Shown in pieces: positions 1-11,700 of a stretch of 64,000 nucleotides of DNA. Numbering within the stretch: the stretch's first letter is position 1; each line of letters opens with the position of its first letter. This DNA is from Bolinopsis microptera (Eukaryota > Ctenophora > Tentaculata > Lobata > Bolinopsidae). Under the pieces are notes generated by a model. The model saw only the letters and a list, made by a program, of their open reading frames with translations. It was not told the origin of the DNA and searched no databases. The stretch lies in the NCBI RefSeq assembly GCF_026151205.1, contig NC_087076.1, positions 19,151,919-19,215,918 on the forward strand, in the 5' to 3' direction. Both the position numbers and the translations under genes were made by a program.

Positions 1-101
1 GGGCGGTACAACTCTGGCAAGTTTTGTAGAATTGCTGCATCCATAACGAGTTTAATGGAAATTAATGATTCAACGGCCACAAGTTCAGGTCCTTTTATAG
101 C
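1..101 (-). CDS. Left mirror of the outward-facing exon (partial)
   Basis: This is the reverse complement of 5073-5173, the beginning of the exon described at 5073-5570. The splice-acceptor-like tract (tttttcag type on the minus strand) lies just inward of base 101. The exon runs off the left edge, so only about 33 codons are visible. Its presence shows that both arms carry the outward-facing gene, at least in part. Confidence 0.4.
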
Positions 102-358
102 CTGAAAATGATACACATATTTTTTTGTCAATAATTATAGTGGCGTTCCTGGTATCGAGTTTGACTTTAAATGTCTATTATTAATAAATAGAAGTAAATC
201 AGAAACCTGTAGAAACTGATAAATTATGTTATAATAGGAAGTAAGTCAAGCTACTTATTCCTTTCGAATTTATAGATTAAAAACCCGAATGATTGATTTC
301 TAATTTTCAATGCACAAAATTAAAGACAATTAGCATTTAGCATGCCTAGTTTTTCGGC

Positions 359-365
359 TATATAA
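359..365 (+). promoter_or_regulatory. TATA box candidate for the left C2H2 gene
   Basis: TATATAA lies 77 bp before the ATG at 442, a normal distance for a RNA polymerase II core promoter with a short 5' leader. It is conserved in the mirror copy at 4809-4815. The approximately 340 bp between the C2H2 ATG and the outward exon is probably a shared divergent control region. Confidence 0.45.
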
Positions 366-441
366 GGAGGAGATCCGTCAAAAATTTAATCATTTCCAGA
401 ATTGTATCCACTAATATAATTCTATAGTGCTACAAACAAAA

Positions 442-1332
442 ATGGGGAAATTATATCAATGTAATTTTTGTGATAAACGCTACAAGAACTCTGGAAGTCT
501 CAGAACACACAGATATTCTTATCATTCGGAAAATACTCCACAAAAATTTCAGGATAAACCATATTCTAAAACTACACATAATGTTTTCAACTCCGATTCT
601 CCGATGGAGGGATCTGGAAAAGCGGAGAATACATTTCGCATCCCAAAGTGTTACAGGTATCTTGATGATCACTCCCTGGAGACAGTAAAAACGGGTGAAT
701 TAGATGACAAAGTACCAGAATTTGACTGTCAAGAATTGAAAACGATGGTAGATACGGTGAAATTCTCGCTTCAGGAACTTGATTTTCTTGCGAAATCAAA
801 TAAAATTGATATCAATGAACTAAGACAAGCTAGAATGAGGGACCGCAAAAATACAGAACAACTGAACCAGAAAGAAATTGATCTCCAATCAAGAGACTTA
901 GTCGACAATGTGATTGAAATGGAATCCCTAGTTGCCGCCGAAAATGTTGAAGAAATAAAATCTGACATTCCAAAAGTGCGACAAGTAATTAATTTCATAC
1001 TGAAGAATATGGACTTGTCAGAGATAAGTGAAAAGGATATAAATTTACTGACCGAATTTACAAATTTTTCAAAGGCAGAGGCTAAAGATATGATCGACGA
1101 AGAGTTCATGGAACTGGTCAAGATATTTGGTCTTCTTAAACCGGAATTCGAACAGCTATTTGATTCTGAAAATGAAGAAGTAACAGACTCTGATACTGAT
1201 AGCAGGGAAAGTTCTGACAGTGGAAGTGACGATGATGACGAAAATAGTATAAACTTATCAAATAACGGAGAAAATACTGAAACAGAAGATAGTGAAGAAA
1301 CTAATGATATGCCCGATAAAGAAAGTGACTAA
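442..1332 (+). CDS. C2H2 zinc-finger protein with acidic C-terminus (left copy)
   Basis: The frame is open from 427 but the first ATG is at 442, giving 296 residues. Residues 6-28 form one classical C2H2 finger (CNFC, then a two-histidine end HRYSYH). The middle (about 90-230) is charged and predicted helical. The last 60 residues are very acidic and serine-rich (runs of Asp, Glu, Ser). One finger plus an acidic tail fits a DNA- or chromatin-associated protein, but I do not recognise the family. The gene reads toward the palindrome centre and has an identical twin at 3842-4732. An intact frame in both arms argues for a functional gene or a very young copy. It may be cargo of a palindromic mobile element or a host gene caught in a palindromic duplication. 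Confidence 0.75.
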   Translation: MGKLYQCNFCDKRYKNSGSLRTHRYSYHSENTPQKFQDKPYSKTTHNVFNSDSPMEGSGKAENTFRIPKCYRYLDDHSLETVKTGELDDKVPEFDCQELKTMVDTVKFSLQELDFLAKSNKIDINELRQARMRDRKNTEQLNQKEIDLQSRDLVDNVIEMESLVAAENVEEIKSDIPKVRQVINFILKNMDLSEISEKDINLLTEFTNFSKAEAKDMIDEEFMELVKIFGLLKPEFEQLFDSENEEVTDSDTDSRESSDSGSDDDDENSINLSNNGENTETEDSEETNDMPDKESD

Positions 1333-1499
1333 TAGAATTTTATTATTTAGAGTATAACTGTGTATGAAATATAAATCCTTGAATATTAAAATTATTTGTT
1401 TTACTTGTATCTACAAAAAAATTTAAGTAAAAGTTCTAAAAAGATAAACAAATTAACTAATAGAATAAAAAGAGTTGTAATAAAAAACATGAAACTATG

Positions 1500-3670
1500 A
1501 TAATGATATAAGAATGAAATAATAATGGTATAACAACTGTAGTAATATTATGATAACTAGTGACGTGTATTTATTAATGACGGATATTATTATAAATGAC
1601 GGGTTTTATTGTTATTATAAGTGACAGGTATTATTAATAATGACGGTATTATTATTATTAATGACGGTTTTATCATTAATAATGACGGTTTTATCATTAT
1701 TAATGACGGGTGTCATTATCAATGACGGGGTCATTATTAATAATGACGGTTTTATCATTATTAATGACGGGTGTCATTATAAATAATGACGGTTTTATCA
1801 TTATCAATGACGGGTGTCATTATTAATGACGGGTGTCATTATTAATAATGACGGTTTTATCATGATTAATGACGGGTGTCATTATTAATGACGGGTGTCA
1901 TTATTAATAATGACGGTTGTATCATTAATAATGACGGTTTTATCGGGTATTGTTATTAATGACAGGTATTATTATTATTAATGACGGTATTATTATTAAT
2001 GACGGGTATTATTATTATTAATGACGGTTATTATTATTATTAATGACGGGTATTATTATTAATGACGGGTACTATTATTATTAATGACGGGTATTATTAT
2101 TAATGACGGGTATTATTATTATTAATGACGGGTATTATTATTATTAATGACGGGTATTATCATTAATGACGGGTATTATTATTATTATTAATGACGGTTA
2201 TTATTATTATTAATGACGGGTATTATTATGAATGACGGGTATTATTATTATTGTTAATGACGGGTATTATTATTAATGACGGGTATTATTATTATTAATG
2301 ACGGGTATTATTATTAATGACGGGTATTGTTATTAATGACAGGTATTATTATTATTAATGACGGTATTATTATTAATGACGGGTATTATTATTATTAATG
2401 ACGGGTATTATTATTATTAATGACGGGTATTATTATTATTAATGACGGGTATTATTATTAATGACGGGTATTATTATTATTAATGACGGGTATTATTATT
2501 AATGACGGGTATTATTATTAATGACGGGTATTATTATTAATGACGGGTATTATTATTATTAATGACGGGTATTATTATTAATGACGGGTATAACCAATGA
2601 ATACGGAATAATGACGGACATTATTAATAATGACGGGTATTATTATTAATGACAGGTATTATTACTAGAACAAAAAATTATCATTAATAATAATAATAAT
2701 ACCTGTCATTGATAATAATACCCGCCATTAATAATAATAATACCCGTCATTAATAATAATACCCGTCATTAATAATAATAATACCCGTCATTAATAATAA
2801 TACCCGTCATTAATAATAATACCCGTCATTAATAATAATAATACCCGTCATTAATAATAATAATACCCGTCATTAATAATAATACCCGTCATTAATAATA
2901 ATAATACCCGTCATTAATAATAATAATACCCGTCATTAATAATAATAATACCCGTCATTAATAATAATAATAACCGTCATTAATAATAATAATAATACCC
3001 GTCATTAATGATAATACCCGTCATTAATAATAATAATACCCGTCATTAATAATAATAATACCCGTCATTAATAGTAATACCCGTCATTAATAATAATGAT
3101 AATACCCGTCATTCATAATAATACCCGTCATTAATAATAATAATAACCGTCATTAATAATAATAATACCCGTCATTAATAATAATACCGTCATTAATAAT
3201 AATAATACCTGTCATTAATAACAATACCCGATAAAACCGTCATTATTAATGATAAAACCGTCATTATTAATAATGACACCCGTCATTAATAATGACACCC
3301 GTCATTAATCATGATAAAACCGTCATTATTAATAATGACACCCGTCATTAATAATGACACCCGTCATTGATAATGATAAAACCGTCATTATTTATAATGA
3401 CACCCGTCATTAATAATGATAAAACCGTCATTATTAATAATGACCCCGTCATTGATAATGACACCCGTCATTAATAATGATAAAACCGTCATTATTAATG
3501 ATAAAACCGTCATTAATAATAATAATACCGTCATTATTAATAATACCTGTCACTTATAATAACAATAAAACCCGTCATTTATAATAATATCCGTCATTAA
3601 TAAATACACGTCACTAGTTATCATAATATTACTACAGTTGTTATACCATTATTATTTCATTCTTATATCA
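1500..3670. repeat. Central minisatellite of the palindrome
   Basis: The block is a tandem array of units of about 15-21 bp built on TTAATGACGGGTATTATT. The left half reads taatgacggg and the right half its complement cccgtcatta; orientation switches near 2660-2690. Unit length varies through gain and loss of ATT triplets. The outer parts pair across the axis, including the single odd unit tatcgggtattgtta at 1941 and its mirror at 3233; the inner 1 kb does not pair base for base. No coding potential. Confidence 0.9.
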
Positions 3671-3841
3671 TTATCATAGTTTCATGTTTTTTATTACAAC
3701 TCTTTTTATTCTATTAGTTAATTTGTTTATCTTTTTAGAACTTTTACTTAAATTTTTTTGTAGATACAAGTAAAACAAATAATTTTAATATTCAAGGATT
3801 TATATTTCATACACAGTTATACTCTAAATAATAAAATTCTA

Positions 3842-4732
3842 TTAGTCACTTTCTTTATCGGGCATATCATTAGTTTCTTCACTATCTTCTGTTTCAGTAT
3901 TTTCTCCGTTATTTGATAAGTTTATACTATTTTCGTCATCATCGTCACTTCCACTGTCAGAACTTTCCCTGCTATCAGTATCAGAGTCTGTTACTTCTTC
4001 ATTTTCAGAATCAAATAGCTGTTCGAATTCCGGTTTAAGAAGACCAAATATCTTGACCAGTTCCATGAACTCTTCGTCGATCATATCTTTAGCCTCTGCC
4101 TTTGAAAAATTTGTAAATTCGGTCAGTAAATTTATATCCTTTTCACTTATCTCTGACAAGTCCATATTCTTCAGTATGAAATTAATTACTTGTCGCACTT
4201 TTGGAATGTCAGATTTTATTTCTTCAACATTTTCGGCGGCAACTAGGGATTCCATTTCAATCACATTGTCGACTAAGTCTCTTGATTGGAGATCAATTTC
4301 TTTCTGGTTCAGTTGTTCTGTATTTTTGCGGTCCCTCATTCTAGCTTGTCTTAGTTCATTGATATCAATTTTATTTGATTTCGCAAGAAAATCAAGTTCC
4401 TGAAGCGAGAATTTCACCGTATCTACCATCGTTTTCAATTCTTGACAGTCAAATTCTGGTACTTTGTCATCTAATTCACCCGTTTTTACTGTCTCCAGGG
4501 AGTGATCATCAAGATACCTGTAACACTTTGGGATGCGAAATGTATTCTCCGCTTTTCCAGATCCCTCCATCGGAGAATCGGAGTTGAAAACATTATGTGT
4601 AGTTTTAGAATATGGTTTATCCTGAAATTTTTGTGGAGTATTTTCCGAATGATAAGAATATCTGTGTGTTCTGAGACTTCCAGAGTTCTTGTAGCGTTTA
4701 TCACAAAAATTACATTGATATAATTTCCCCAT
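3842..4732 (-). CDS. C2H2 zinc-finger protein with acidic C-terminus (right copy)
   Basis: Identical in protein sequence to the gene at 442-1332, in mirror position. It has 296 residues from the ATG at 4732, one C2H2 finger near the N-terminus and an acidic serine-rich tail. It is transcribed toward the palindrome centre, opposite to the exon at 5073. I see no difference from its twin, so either copy could be the source. Function unknown. Confidence 0.75.
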   Translation of the reverse strand: MGKLYQCNFCDKRYKNSGSLRTHRYSYHSENTPQKFQDKPYSKTTHNVFNSDSPMEGSGKAENTFRIPKCYRYLDDHSLETVKTGELDDKVPEFDCQELKTMVDTVKFSLQELDFLAKSNKIDINELRQARMRDRKNTEQLNQKEIDLQSRDLVDNVIEMESLVAAENVEEIKSDIPKVRQVINFILKNMDLSEISEKDINLLTEFTNFSKAEAKDMIDEEFMELVKIFGLLKPEFEQLFDSENEEVTDSDTDSRESSDSGSDDDDENSINLSNNGENTETEDSEETNDMPDKESD

Positions 4733-4808
4733 TTTTGTTTGTAGCACTATAGAATTATATTAGTGGATACAATTCTGGAAATGATTAAATTTTTGACGGA
4801 TCTCCTCC

Positions 4809-4815
4809 TTATATA
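4809..4815 (-). promoter_or_regulatory. TATA box candidate for the right C2H2 gene
   Basis: Mirror of the TATATAA at 359-365, 77 bp before the minus-strand ATG at 4732. Confidence 0.45.
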
Positions 4816-5072
4816 GCCGAAAAACTAGGCATGCTAAATGCTAATTGTCTTTAATTTTGTGCATTGAAAATTAGAAATCAATCATTCGGGTTTTTAATCT
4901 ATAAATTCGAAAGGAATAAGTAGCTTGACTTACTTCCTATTATAACATAATTTATCAGTTTCTACAGGTTTCTGATTTACTTCTATTTATTAATAATAGA
5001 CATTTAAAGTCAAACTCGATACCAGGAACGCCACTATAATTATTGACAAAAAAATATGTGTATCATTTTCAG

Positions 5073-5570
5073 GCTATAAAAGGACCTGAACTTGTGGCCG
5101 TTGAATCATTAATTTCCATTAAACTCGTTATGGATGCAGCAATTCTACAAAACTTGCCAGAGTTGTACCGCCCAGTTTATCAACAAAACTGGAGAACAAT
5201 TAGAGAAAGTCTCAAACATGGTCGGATACGTGATACGTTTCATTTCCCTCTTTTTGAAAACGAAGATAGCGAAATTAAATCTAAAGCAGAACGGGTAATT
5301 TCAAACTACAATCGTAAAATCAAAATAAATGTCGCTTTTGGTTTCATTCTGAAAAATCGGTCCACTGATGAACTCAAGTTTTTCCACCCATCAAACAATA
5401 CGATGTTATTTCTGACACCAAAGCTGTTGGAAAATGCTTCAGATTATGAGCAATTTAGAACTGATATCGAAAAAGAAGACGCCTTTCAGTATGCAAGAAC
5501 AAACAGGCCATCAACAAACTGGAAAGTAGCAAGAATAATTTGTGTTCGATTTGATGTTTACAAGATGTAA
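5073..5570 (+). CDS. Terminal exon of an unrecognised gene crossing the palindrome edge
   Basis: A pyrimidine-rich tract ending ttttcag at 5072 looks like a 3' splice site. The exon then stays open for 165 codons to a TAA at 5568. The first 34 codons lie in the palindrome arm and the rest beyond base 5173, where the left mirror is outside the window. The product is a mixed alpha/beta sequence rich in Asn, Lys and Phe with no motif I can name. It has no signal peptide or membrane segment. The upstream exons are not identifiable; a TTG at 5043 in the same frame is not a credible start. It is divergent to the C2H2 gene and may be a second gene of the same element. Confidence 0.45.
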   Translation, partial: AIKGPELVAVESLISIKLVMDAAILQNLPELYRPVYQQNWRTIRESLKHGRIRDTFHFPLFENEDSEIKSKAERVISNYNRKIKINVAFGFILKNRSTDELKFFHPSNNTMLFLTPKLLENASDYEQFRTDIEKEDAFQYARTNRPSTNWKVARIICVRFDVYKM

Positions 5571-6029
5571 GGAGCTTTTGATTCCATACGGATTTATATT
5601 TGTAATTTAAAAGAATTTCTCGTAATATGTTTTACATATATAAATAATCATGTATTTGAATTTCTTAAATATCACATTTTAACAATTAACCTGTAGTTTT
5701 ATTTGGTTCGTTAAGTCAGTAACTGTCAAGCACTAACAGTAACACAGCTGTTATCGTAACTTATGTACTGGGACTATATATTGTTAATACAATCTTGATA
5801 TTATTGAGTAACCATGTCATGAAAGTGCTCTCTAATTACGTTACCACATCAACAATATCTTTGTTACGTGAACGTGTACACTATAAGTATAATACATTAA
5901 ACGACTTCTGCTGTGTGATGAAAGTGATTAGTTGATACATCAGTATCACATAACGTAGGGTTAGATAAAATTTATTGCTGGGATAAACTAGGTTAAAATG
6001 TATACCATAATAACATAGCCACATTTTAG
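5571..6029. other. Non-coding AT-rich interval
   Basis: No supported gene. It contains the likely polyadenylation region of the preceding exon and, from about 5880, the body of the SINE whose tRNA-like head is at 6030-6106. Confidence 0.5.
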
Positions 6030-6106
6030 AACGACTCTGACTGGGATTTGAACTTGTAACCCCCGTCTTAAAAGCCGGCAGATTAACCAACTGCGCCACC
6101 CGGGTG
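6030..6106 (-). mobile_element. tRNA-derived SINE head (tRNA-Lys-like)
   Basis: On the minus strand a tRNA-like stretch has a good A box (TGGCGCAGTTGG, near 6087-6098) and B box (GTTCAAATCCC, near 6043-6053). The anticodon-loop sequence CTTTTAA would place anticodon TTT (Lys). The T stem and acceptor stem do not pair well, so it is not a functional tRNA gene. The body probably continues to about 5880 on the minus strand. The Pol III boxes are seen; the SINE assignment is inferred. Confidence 0.6.
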
Positions 6107-6187
6107 ATTGCATAATTACACGCGTTTAAAAAAAAATGTATCTCAATTTTTGCTTAAATACAGCTCCAAAAATCCCTCATACACTAC

Positions 6188-6806
6188 TGATATCGATACG
6201 AATCATTGTTCACGTTAATTGCTATAACATACTTATTATAGAATCATTTACTTTTATCAAACAGTTCTGCTGTTCACTGCAATTAACGTGAACGATATCT
6301 AATTGCTGACCTTTTCACACTTTAATCTTCCATGTGGTCCTTGCTTCTCCCCCCTTCCCCGATTTCTTTGTTAATCGATTCTCCCTATTGTTATTTTTAG
6401 AACTTCTCTATGGTAGTATTCTTAAATTACTATTGTTAACAAACAAGGTAATTAGCTACCTGAAAAAGTGGTAATTAGGAAGGTAGTGTTAACCCCCACC
6501 TTTAAGAGCTTATGATACTACTCCAAATCTTTAGATAGTACTTTAAACCATACTGTATATGATACTGCTGAGCTGTAGCTGGCACATATTTAGAGCTTGC
6601 TTCTGTTCAGTTATGTGGCTCCGATTCAGTTTACATTCGAATGTGATGAGTCAACTCCGTGTTTTTCAGATAACTTTTAAAATGTTCTATATTTACTGTG
6701 AGCTTGGATTAGGTTAGAGAAACATTAGAATGAGAAAACTATTCAAAAAGGGTTGCTGCATAGTTTCTAAAAGATACTATCTATAAAGGGCTTTCCTCTA
6801 CTATAC
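6188..6806 (-). mobile_element. Foldback element Y, right half only
   Basis: This matches 23962-24579. It starts at the loop (ctgatatcgatacg) and runs through the arm containing cccccaccTTAAgagc to the terminus at the RT sequence (aatgctcttc). The left arm is missing here. No protein is encoded. It supplies the uninterrupted TTAA site that shows how the piggyBac-like element inserted in the other Y copy. Confidence 0.75.
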
Positions 6807-7372
6807 TACTAATGCTCTTCATTGATTTCAAGAAGGCATTCGACAGCGTGCACCGTGGACTCCTCATGAAGATCCTCCTGGCATATGGCATTCCCAAGGA
6901 GATTGTAGGTTTGATACAAAGAATGTATGCAGATACTGTTGCTCGTGTGATTACCGAGGATGGTCTGAGTGAAGCATTCTTTAATCTGGCAGGAGTGATG
7001 CAGGGAGACACCTTGGCGCCCCATCTATTCATAATCGTAATCGACTACATTATGAGGGTGTCCTTAGAGGGTAGGGACTTTGGATATACTTTACACCCTA
7101 GAAGAAGCCGACGCCATCCGGCTGTCAAGGTCACTGATGCAGATTTTGCTGACGACCTTGCTCTTATAACATATAGTGTTGCGGAGGCACAAGATTTCCT
7201 CTGAAGTCTGGAACTGGCCGCCAACTCAGTTGAACCCCTTCAAGGACATCGTCGAAGGGGAAGACCACACTTCACATATATCGACATCCTTCGGAGGACA
7301 AGGACAAAAGAAAATCGCGTTTATTTTGGCCAAAAATCGCGGCGCCGCGACAAGCGGTCCATTGTTCAATAA
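6807..7372 (+). pseudogene. Non-LTR reverse transcriptase, middle and C-terminal fragment (copy A)
   Basis: The first 130 codons match the RT palm of a LINE. An early catalytic block (FIDFKKAFDSVHR) is followed by GVMQGDTLAP and the active-site box with FADD. A frame break at 7201 follows. In the next frame there is an RT-typical stretch and then, after an internal deletion, the basic C-terminal end (GHRRRGRPHFTYIDIL). The N-terminal part of the same RT lies downstream at 8091-8402. That order makes sense only as part of a tandem duplication around an insertion of Y. It cannot be active. The clade is uncertain, not CR1. Confidence 0.8.
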
Positions 7373-8090
7373 CAAGCAAAACACAAATCAATAACTATAG
7401 ATTCGACGACGTTTTTGACAAGTATCTGACAAGTGACAATCAGTTACAACACTGATTTCACCTACTGCACAATTTCATAATCCATGGTATGTCTAGTGGT
7501 CAATTTTATGTCTAGTGGTCAAGTCTTTGGCCAACAAGGTTACTTCAGCACTCAACAGGCGAGTGAGAGTGGGTTAAGAAATGCTTGTAAAACTGAAAGT
7601 GGATTCCTGGAAACCAATTTTCTCCACGGACAATGCTATTATATATACCCTGATCATTATGAGCCTAACATTTTTTGTTGGTTTTCTGGTAATGTTCAGG
7701 TAGTTTAATCCCGTCTAGTAGTAGTACTAATATAGATTTGATCACGTGGGGCCTGACTGCTATGATCGCTACCTAGTACCTATGAATCTGGAAAGAATGT
7801 GATACATCCTGGTTCCTTTATAGGGTTTATTATTTTATTTATTATTGCACATTGGGCTGCTGATTGTTGTGTTAATTGTTGCCGATCGGGAGAGACTCAA
7901 GGATCGAGGGACAATAGTCTTACATGTTCTGGAATTGTTGTTTACGCACTACACAGTACACATTCTTGACAAGTTTCTAAACGTACCCGTCCTCCCACAC
8001 ACATGAAAAGCAGTCTCCTTACCCATTAATCTCTAGCTTTGTTATAAAAACACGTGATTCGATCACGTGATGTTATCTCATTGTAAACAT
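7373..8090. other. Non-coding interval between RT fragments (copy A)
   Basis: No supported gene. The short frame at 7484-7708 has no family features and differs by a 6-bp indel from its copy at 25258, so I do not call it. It contains a small palindrome (cacgtga, 5-bp loop, tcacgtg) near 8050. It probably holds 3' and 5' untranslated parts of the retrotransposon. Confidence 0.5.
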
Positions 8091-8402
8091 GGTTTATTTG
8101 TTCCGTTCTGGTGAGGTTAGTTAATGGTGATGTCCCTGACCAATGGACGCACTTAAACATCGTGCCTGGTCTAAAAAAAGGGAATTTGACCAAAGTAGAT
8201 AACTATAGAGGTATTGCACTGACATCTATAGTGAGTAAGACTCTCAATAAGATGATACTGCACAGGATCAAGCCTGCCATGGAAGACATCTTAAGGATCA
8301 ATCAGAACGGATTTAGGGAGAGTAGGTCAACAACTAGCCATATTCTTGGTATAAGAAGGGTATTCGAGGGAGCCCGGGATAAAGATCTGACTGCGGTAAT
8401 GC
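8091..8402 (+). pseudogene. Non-LTR reverse transcriptase, N-terminal fragment
   Basis: About 100 codons read as the start of a LINE RT domain: a fingers block with NYRGIALTS, then NQNGFRESRST. The frame stops at the left terminus of element Y. It resumes in phase on the far side of Y at 24580, where the AATGCT flanking the insertion is repeated. So this fragment and 24580-24978 were one reading frame before Y landed. Confidence 0.8.
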
Positions 8403-8739
8403 TAGTAGTAGAGGAAAGCCCTTTATAGATAGTATCTTTTAGAAACTATACAGCACAGCAACCCTTTTTGAATAGTTTTCTCATTCTAATGTTTCTCTAA
8501 CCTAATCCAAGCTCTCAGTAAATATAGAACATTTTAAAAGTTACCTGAAAAAAACGGAGTTGACTCATCACATTCGAATGTAAACTGAATCGGAGCCATA
8601 TAACTGAACAGAAGCAAGCTCTAAATATGTGCCAGCTACAGCTCAGCAGTATCATATACAATATGGTTTAAAGTACTATCTAAAGATTTGGTTACTTTGG
8701 TTACTTTGGTTGTGTTTATCCTCGTAGCAGGAAGGGTCA

Positions 8740-11700
8740 TCAGATTTCTGACCACCTCGATGGCGAGTAGTCTACCAGGGAATTAGACCAGCTGCAGCTA
8801 TAACCGGAAGTCGGAGGGTTGTCCGGTATCAAAGCAATAAACTTGGACAAACTAACTTTAAACGACTCAAACGTAGCTTCAGCTTTAATATTATCAGGCA
8901 CTTTGTTCCACAGTTTTGGTCCTCTTACAGCAAATGAGCTGTCATAGAGTGTCTGGTTGCTCGAGGAACTCAACCTAGACAGGGAAGGGATGATTGCTCG
9001 GGTACCATGTCTGGATGTTTTTGTGAACCTTATATTGCTGCAATTGGGGACAACATTGTGAAGGATCTTCCACATCATCAGAATAGTGTACCGTTCCCTT
9101 CTGCGCTGCAGTGACATTAGCTTTAGATGTGAAAGCCTCTCCCAGTAGTTCATATTTTCCAGACCGCATATACGATCGGTGAATGTTCGCTGGACCCCCT
9201 CCAAAAGCTGGATCTCAGTCACCTTAACAGGGTCCCACAGCGGACAACAGTACTCTAGTAGGCTTCTGACCAAAGACTTATATAGGGTAGTCATTACGGT
9301 CCTATCACGAGTTTTGAAGACACTAAACACCCATGACAGTGTGCTTCTAGCTTTCTTGACCATAATACCGATCTGTTTGGACCAGTTCAGATCGCTTGAT
9401 ACCATAACTCCGAGGTCTCTAACGTTCTCAACGGGATGTAGTATTTCCTCGCTGGAGACCTTGTAAAGTAGAGTTTCCACGTAAAAAGGAAGTTCAGAAA
9501 AGGTACTTTTTCTATTGTGGAGATGATTCAGGAGCTCAAACTTCTGTTCGTGGAGCTTCATGTTGTTGCAGCGTGACCAGTCGAGAATACCGTACAGATC
9601 AGCCTGAAGCAGCAGACAGTCCTCAAAGCAATCGATACGTTTGGAGACCCTAGTATCGTCAGCAAAGAAGCTTACCTTAGAAGAGGTAACAGCTAGCTCT
9701 AGATCGTTAATAAACAAAATGAACAATAGTGGTCCTAACACACTTCCCTGAGGGACACCACTTAGAACCCTGGCACTGTCCGAATGAACACCGTTTAGGA
9801 CTACAACCTGTTCACGGTCAGAGAGAAATGACTGGATCCAGCTTAGAAGTTTGCCGTGAAATCCGTATCTCTTTAACTTTAACAAGAGAAGGTCCAAGTC
9901 AACTTTGTCAAACGCCTTGGCGAAGTCGAGGTATATGGAGTCTGTGTCTTTCCCCTGAGTAAACCCTTCAAAGATGTCATCAAAGTGATCGAGCATTTGG
10001 GTCAAGCAGCTTCTGTTCGATCTGAAACCATGTTGTTTGTCAGATAACAAATTGTTGGTTTCGAGATGCTGAACCATGTGTTTCCTAACCACTCTTTCAT
10101 AGACTTTGACTACATGTGAGGTCAGAGTAACCGGTCTGTAGTTAGCAGCATCACACCTGCTACCTTTCTTGAAAAGCGGTGTGACATATCCAGTCTTGTA
10201 GAAAGTTGGGACTATGCCTTTATACATGGACTCAGACCAGAGGAGATGAATCGGAACACTCAAGCTTGAAGCACATCTTTTGAGAAGAATAGCAGGAATA
10301 CCATCGGGTCCGGGTGCAGAGTCCAGCTTAATCTCAGATATAGCTTCCACGATGTGGTTAGGTGTGAGTACCAGTTCTGTATCCCTGCTAGTGAGAGGTG
10401 GTACTGTAAATGTAGGTAGTGACTTATCAGGGCAGTTGGGGTCACTAAAGACAGAACAGAACTGTTGCTGCAGTATATTAGCTAACTCTTTCCGTTCAGT
10501 TACCAGTTTTTATCACGGTTTAGAAGAGTTGAAATATTGTGCTTAACTTTAGAAAAAGATTTAGCGTATGAGTAAAAGTATTTAGGATTGACTTTAATTT
10601 TATCCACTGCTCTCTTTTCACCTTTATCAAGATGGTGGACTATAGCTTCCTTGATCTCATAGCAAATTAATCCAATTTCGTCTTCAATTTTCTTGATTCG
10701 AGCTAGGTCATTGGCACACTTTGCAGCAGAGAGACGGGTTTTAAGTCGTGACTTCTTCCTTCTCAGCGAATTATAAAGCTTCGGCTGGCCAGTTGGTGGT
10801 CGTTTCCGAGGAACATTTTCCAGGCATATATTAAGCACTGTCCGTGTAAACTCTGCGGGAAATTCTTCAAAAGTGCTTGCGTCTCTCAAGTCCTTCCAAT
10901 TCACTCTGTTCAGGATCTCAGTAATCGGTTCGAAGTCTGCCCGATTAAAGTCTAGGGCTCGGAAGCTCATTTCGTCAAGATATGAAGCCTGAGCCTTCTC
11001 CATCAGACCAGGGTTAAAGGATAGCAGTACATTAACCATGTCATGATCAGATATTTCTGTTGCTTCACAAGTTACATCAGATACTAGCCGATCATTGTTA
11101 CACAAGACGAGGTCTAGTGTACTGTTTCCCCTGGTTGGAACAGTAACCACCTGACTCAGCAGATGGGTTGACATGAAGTTTAGCAGGTATTGGGCGGAGA
11201 GATTTGAATCAGAGGTCCCACCGCTCATGATGTTTAGTGTTTCCCAGTCAATCTGGGGAAAGTTGAAATCGCCTGTTATAAAGACGTCGTAGCCACTAGG
11301 TGCAAGGTTCTCAATAGCGAATGTAAATCTATCTATTAGTTTTGAGAAACTACTTGAGCTTGCGTCAGGTGGCCTATACGCAACTGCTATGCAAAGTTTA
11401 GCAGAAGGGTAGACATTAAAGATTCCCTGGCAAATGCTGTCGTCGTAAGTCTCCGACACCGAGACTGGGATGGACGACAGTGAGTAAAGTATTACTCCTC
11501 CGCCAACTCTCTTACTGCGATCACTTCGACAAAGTGAGTATCCGGGTAACTGAAGCTGGGCGTCACTGATATGTGACTTAAGCCAAGATTCTGTGATAGC
11601 AATAAAGGGGTAGAGCTGTCCAGACTGTCGTTTATCGTCTACATGACCAACAAGGTCATTAAGCTTCCATCTGCAGGTACTGTGGGCAGATGGATTTAAA

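Larger units (their letters stand above)
1..5173. repeat. Giant near-perfect palindrome (arms of at least 2.6 kb)
   Basis: Base n on the left matches the complement of base 5174-n on the right. The first bases (gggcggtaca) mirror 5164-5173, and the 301-codon frames at 427-1332 and 3842-4747 are identical and obey the same sum. Pairing is almost perfect for about 1.95 kb of each arm; the central minisatellite is symmetrical only in composition. The window starts exactly at the mirror of 5173, so the palindrome may continue to the left. Identical arms imply a very recent duplication, ongoing gene conversion, or an assembly fold-back of one molecule. The sequence alone cannot separate these. Confidence 0.95.
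6188..8232 (+). repeat. Duplicated segment, copy A
   Basis: 6188-8149 matches 23962-25926 almost base for base (a few substitutions and a 6-bp indel near 7590). The match resumes at 27504-27583 beyond a MULE. Copy A holds the right half of foldback element Y, the middle and C-terminal reverse-transcriptase fragment, a non-coding stretch and the N-terminal RT fragment. It begins inside the Y loop, so the left boundary is a rearrangement junction and not an element end. Confidence 0.9.

Noticed and set aside
6030-6106. Functional tRNA-Lys gene
   Set aside because: A and B boxes are good, but the T stem and acceptor stem do not pair; kept as a SINE head.
7484-7708. 74-codon ORF, also at 25258-25476
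   Set aside because: Copies differ by a 6-bp indel and there are no motifs; more likely untranslated LINE sequence.
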